A stretch of 7,385 nt of DNA from an uncultured Succinatimonas sp. (GTDB lineage: Bacteria; Pseudomonadota; Gammaproteobacteria; Enterobacterales; Succinivibrionaceae). The stretch lies in assembly GCA_905201175.1 (NCBI GenBank), contig CAJKNC010000078.1, positions 1 to 7,385 of the forward strand, in the 5' to 3' direction. The notes under the pieces were generated by a model. It did not search any database. It was not told the origin of the DNA and saw only the letters and a list, made by a program, of their open reading frames with translations. Positions 6,287-7,385 of the stretch are shown here, one piece after another; the stretch's first letter is position 1, and the number at the start of each line of letters is the position of its first letter. Made by a program: the position numbers and the translations under genes.

Positions 6287-7201
6287 CTAAAGCAGCATTG
6301 ACAGCACTGGAATCGAAACTATCGAAAATAATGTTGTCAAAAAGGTTCCCTGAGACATAACCTTAGAATCAACGCCATTTTTTAAGCACAGCATCGTACC
6401 TATAGATGCCACCGGCATGCCTGCTAAAATCACTAAAACATCAGCATATTTCTTATCCAATGGCGTAACTAAAAACAAGCCGTAGATAACAGCAGGCAAA
6501 ACCAGAAGTTTAATCACTGTTATGGCATAGAGCTTAGGCGTGCCAAGCATATGCAGCACCGGCAATTCTGCTAAAGTAGAGCCTATGATCAGCAAAGAGC
6601 CGGAAACAGTCAATCCGCCGATCAGCGTGCAGGCTTCAGAAATAGTTGCTGGAGCCTTAATCTCCAATAAGACTAAAGCGATGGAAATATAAGTTGCAAT
6701 CAAGCACGGGGAAAGAAACATTCTCCAGCTAAAAGTTGCCTTGCCCTTTCCTGAGGTAACTAAAATCACGCCTAAAAGGAAAATGAAAAAATAAAAAGGG
6801 ATGGTCAGTACTGAGGCGTAGAAAATAGCCTCCTGTCCAAACATCATGCCTACTACCGGAAAGCCAATAAAGTTAATGTTACCAAAAATCAGCATAAAAC
6901 GGTAAACACCAGCTTCATTAGCCTTGATGCGCAAAAGCATAGTGATCGGCACAGCTACAATCATGACAAAAATCATTGAGCTTAATCCGGCAATTAACAC
7001 AGGCAAAATGTCTTCCTTTGCAGGCAAGGTGCTGCCCATTACTGAGGATAAGATTAAAAATGGGGCTGTAATATTTAAAATAAGGGATGACAGCTTACGA
7101 TTGAAATCTTGATCCATATAATGGAGCTTATTGCAAAAAAAGCCGACAATAACCATCATAAACAATACCGACATTTGCGCAAGGGTATCGAGAAAATTCA
7201 T
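6287..7201 (-). CDS. AEC-family (auxin efflux carrier-like) permease
   Basis: This is an integral membrane carrier of the AEC superfamily (Mem_trans domain), 304 residues long, the usual bacterial length. About ten hydrophobic segments form two five-helix halves with a polar middle near residues 150-160. The half-site motif GNINFIGFP at 107-115 is the recognisable N-x-GFP signature in a membrane break, and AGMPVASIGTML at 260-271 is the equivalent region of the second half. Bacterial relatives are annotated as malate or other organic-acid permeases (MdcF-like, YfdV-like), but the substrate cannot be read from sequence. ATG 7201 has GAGG at 7210-7207, 5 bases upstream, and the stop codon is TAG. 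It is transcribed alone, convergent with the antiporter gene. No regulator gene accompanies it in the window. Confidence 0.85.
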   Translation of the reverse strand: MNFLDTLAQMSVLFMMVIVGFFCNKLHYMDQDFNRKLSSLILNITAPFLILSSVMGSTLPAKEDILPVLIAGLSSMIFVMIVAVPITMLLRIKANEAGVYRFMLIFGNINFIGFPVVGMMFGQEAIFYASVLTIPFYFFIFLLGVILVTSGKGKATFSWRMFLSPCLIATYISIALVLLEIKAPATISEACTLIGGLTVSGSLLIIGSTLAELPVLHMLGTPKLYAITVIKLLVLPAVIYGLFLVTPLDKKYADVLVILAGMPVASIGTMLCLKNGVDSKVMSQGTFLTTLFSIVSIPVLSMLL

Positions 7202-7231
7202 AATAACCTCAATAGATTGAAATAAAATAGT

Positions 7232-7264
7232 GCGCCTATTTTATCCTAGCTTGTACTTAGGCGC
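7232..7264. repeat. Inverted repeat in the AEC gene leader
   Basis: GCGCCTA at 7232-7238 and TAGGCGC at 7258-7264 form a perfect 7-bp inverted repeat with a 19-base spacer, about 30 bases upstream of the AEC start codon. It is G-C rich inside very AT-rich DNA. It could be an operator or a leader stem; the function is inferred. Confidence 0.45.
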
Positions 7265-7280
7265 TTGATTTTGAGAATTA

Positions 7281-7308
7281 ATTTTACAATTTAATTGCGT
7301 AAGTCCAA
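7281..7308 (-). promoter_or_regulatory. Candidate promoter of the AEC gene
   Basis: On the minus strand, TTGGAC (7308-7303) and TAAAAT (7286-7281) are separated by 16 bases, a plausible sigma-70 pair. Transcription would start near 7274, giving a leader of about 73 bases that contains the inverted repeat at 7232-7264. Another TAAAAT at 7243-7238 has no fitting -35. Confidence 0.35.
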
Positions 7309-7310
7309 TA

Positions 7311-7380
7311 AAAATAAAAAAACGCCCCATAATAGTATGAACCCCATTATTGATCACATGATTGATAATGGGGTTTTGTT
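7311..7380. terminator. Terminator region at the right edge
   Basis: AACCCCATTAT at 7340-7350 pairs with ATAATGGGGTT at 7365-7375, and the stem continues inward with weaker pairs to a small loop. On the plus strand TTTTGTT follows. On the minus strand, bases 7333-7325 read ATTATGGGG and are followed by CG and a long T-run (7323-7311). This suits the end of a minus-strand gene lying beyond 7385, upstream of and parallel to the AEC gene. That gene itself is not visible. Confidence 0.6.
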
Positions 7381-7385
7381 ATGAA

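Noticed and set aside
6924..7112. Plus-strand open frame of 62 codons within the AEC gene
   Set aside because: It is antisense to the real gene, has no ribosome site, and encodes a low-complexity product.
7351..7363. TGATCACATGATT as an FNR or CRP half-site
   Set aside because: It is the loop side of the terminator hairpin, and its second half does not match either consensus.

Overview
This window holds ordinary housekeeping and transport genes of what looks like a gammaproteobacterium. The polyamine transporter proteins and the PRPP synthetase resemble the Escherichia coli PotG/PotH/PotI and Prs proteins as I remember them, almost motif for motif. The AT-rich intergenic DNA and the NhaC-family and AEC-family carriers would suit a host-associated anaerobic member such as a Succinivibrionaceae, but that placement is inference. 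I see no mobile element, CRISPR array, rRNA or tRNA.

Layout. Positions 1-213 are a non-coding leader with two inverted repeats and a perfect TATAAT box. Positions 214-3267 are a tight three-gene operon, potG-potH-potI, coding the ATPase and the two permease subunits of a putrescine-type ABC importer. The periplasmic binding protein (PotF) is not in the window. A strong terminator follows potI. Positions 3268-3455 then carry a second terminator-like stem and a promoter for prs (3456-4415), ribose-phosphate pyrophosphokinase. A stem-loop and an extended -10 promoter separate prs from a NhaC-family Na+/H+ antiporter gene (4604-6181). A symmetric terminator at 6200-6235 divides that gene from a convergent gene on the minus strand (6287-7201), which codes an AEC-family permease. 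The last 184 bases hold the leader of the AEC gene and a long hairpin that probably ends a gene lying beyond the right edge.

How the genes relate. PotG, PotH and PotI form one complex with an external binding protein and import polyamine. Prs makes PRPP for nucleotide, histidine and tryptophan synthesis, and has its own promoter. The NhaC-type and AEC-type proteins are separate monocistronic secondary transporters; their substrates cannot be fixed from sequence. No undescribed system is evident. What merits a second look is regulatory: the folded potG leader, competing stems before prs and after the antiporter gene, and an inverted repeat in the AEC leader.
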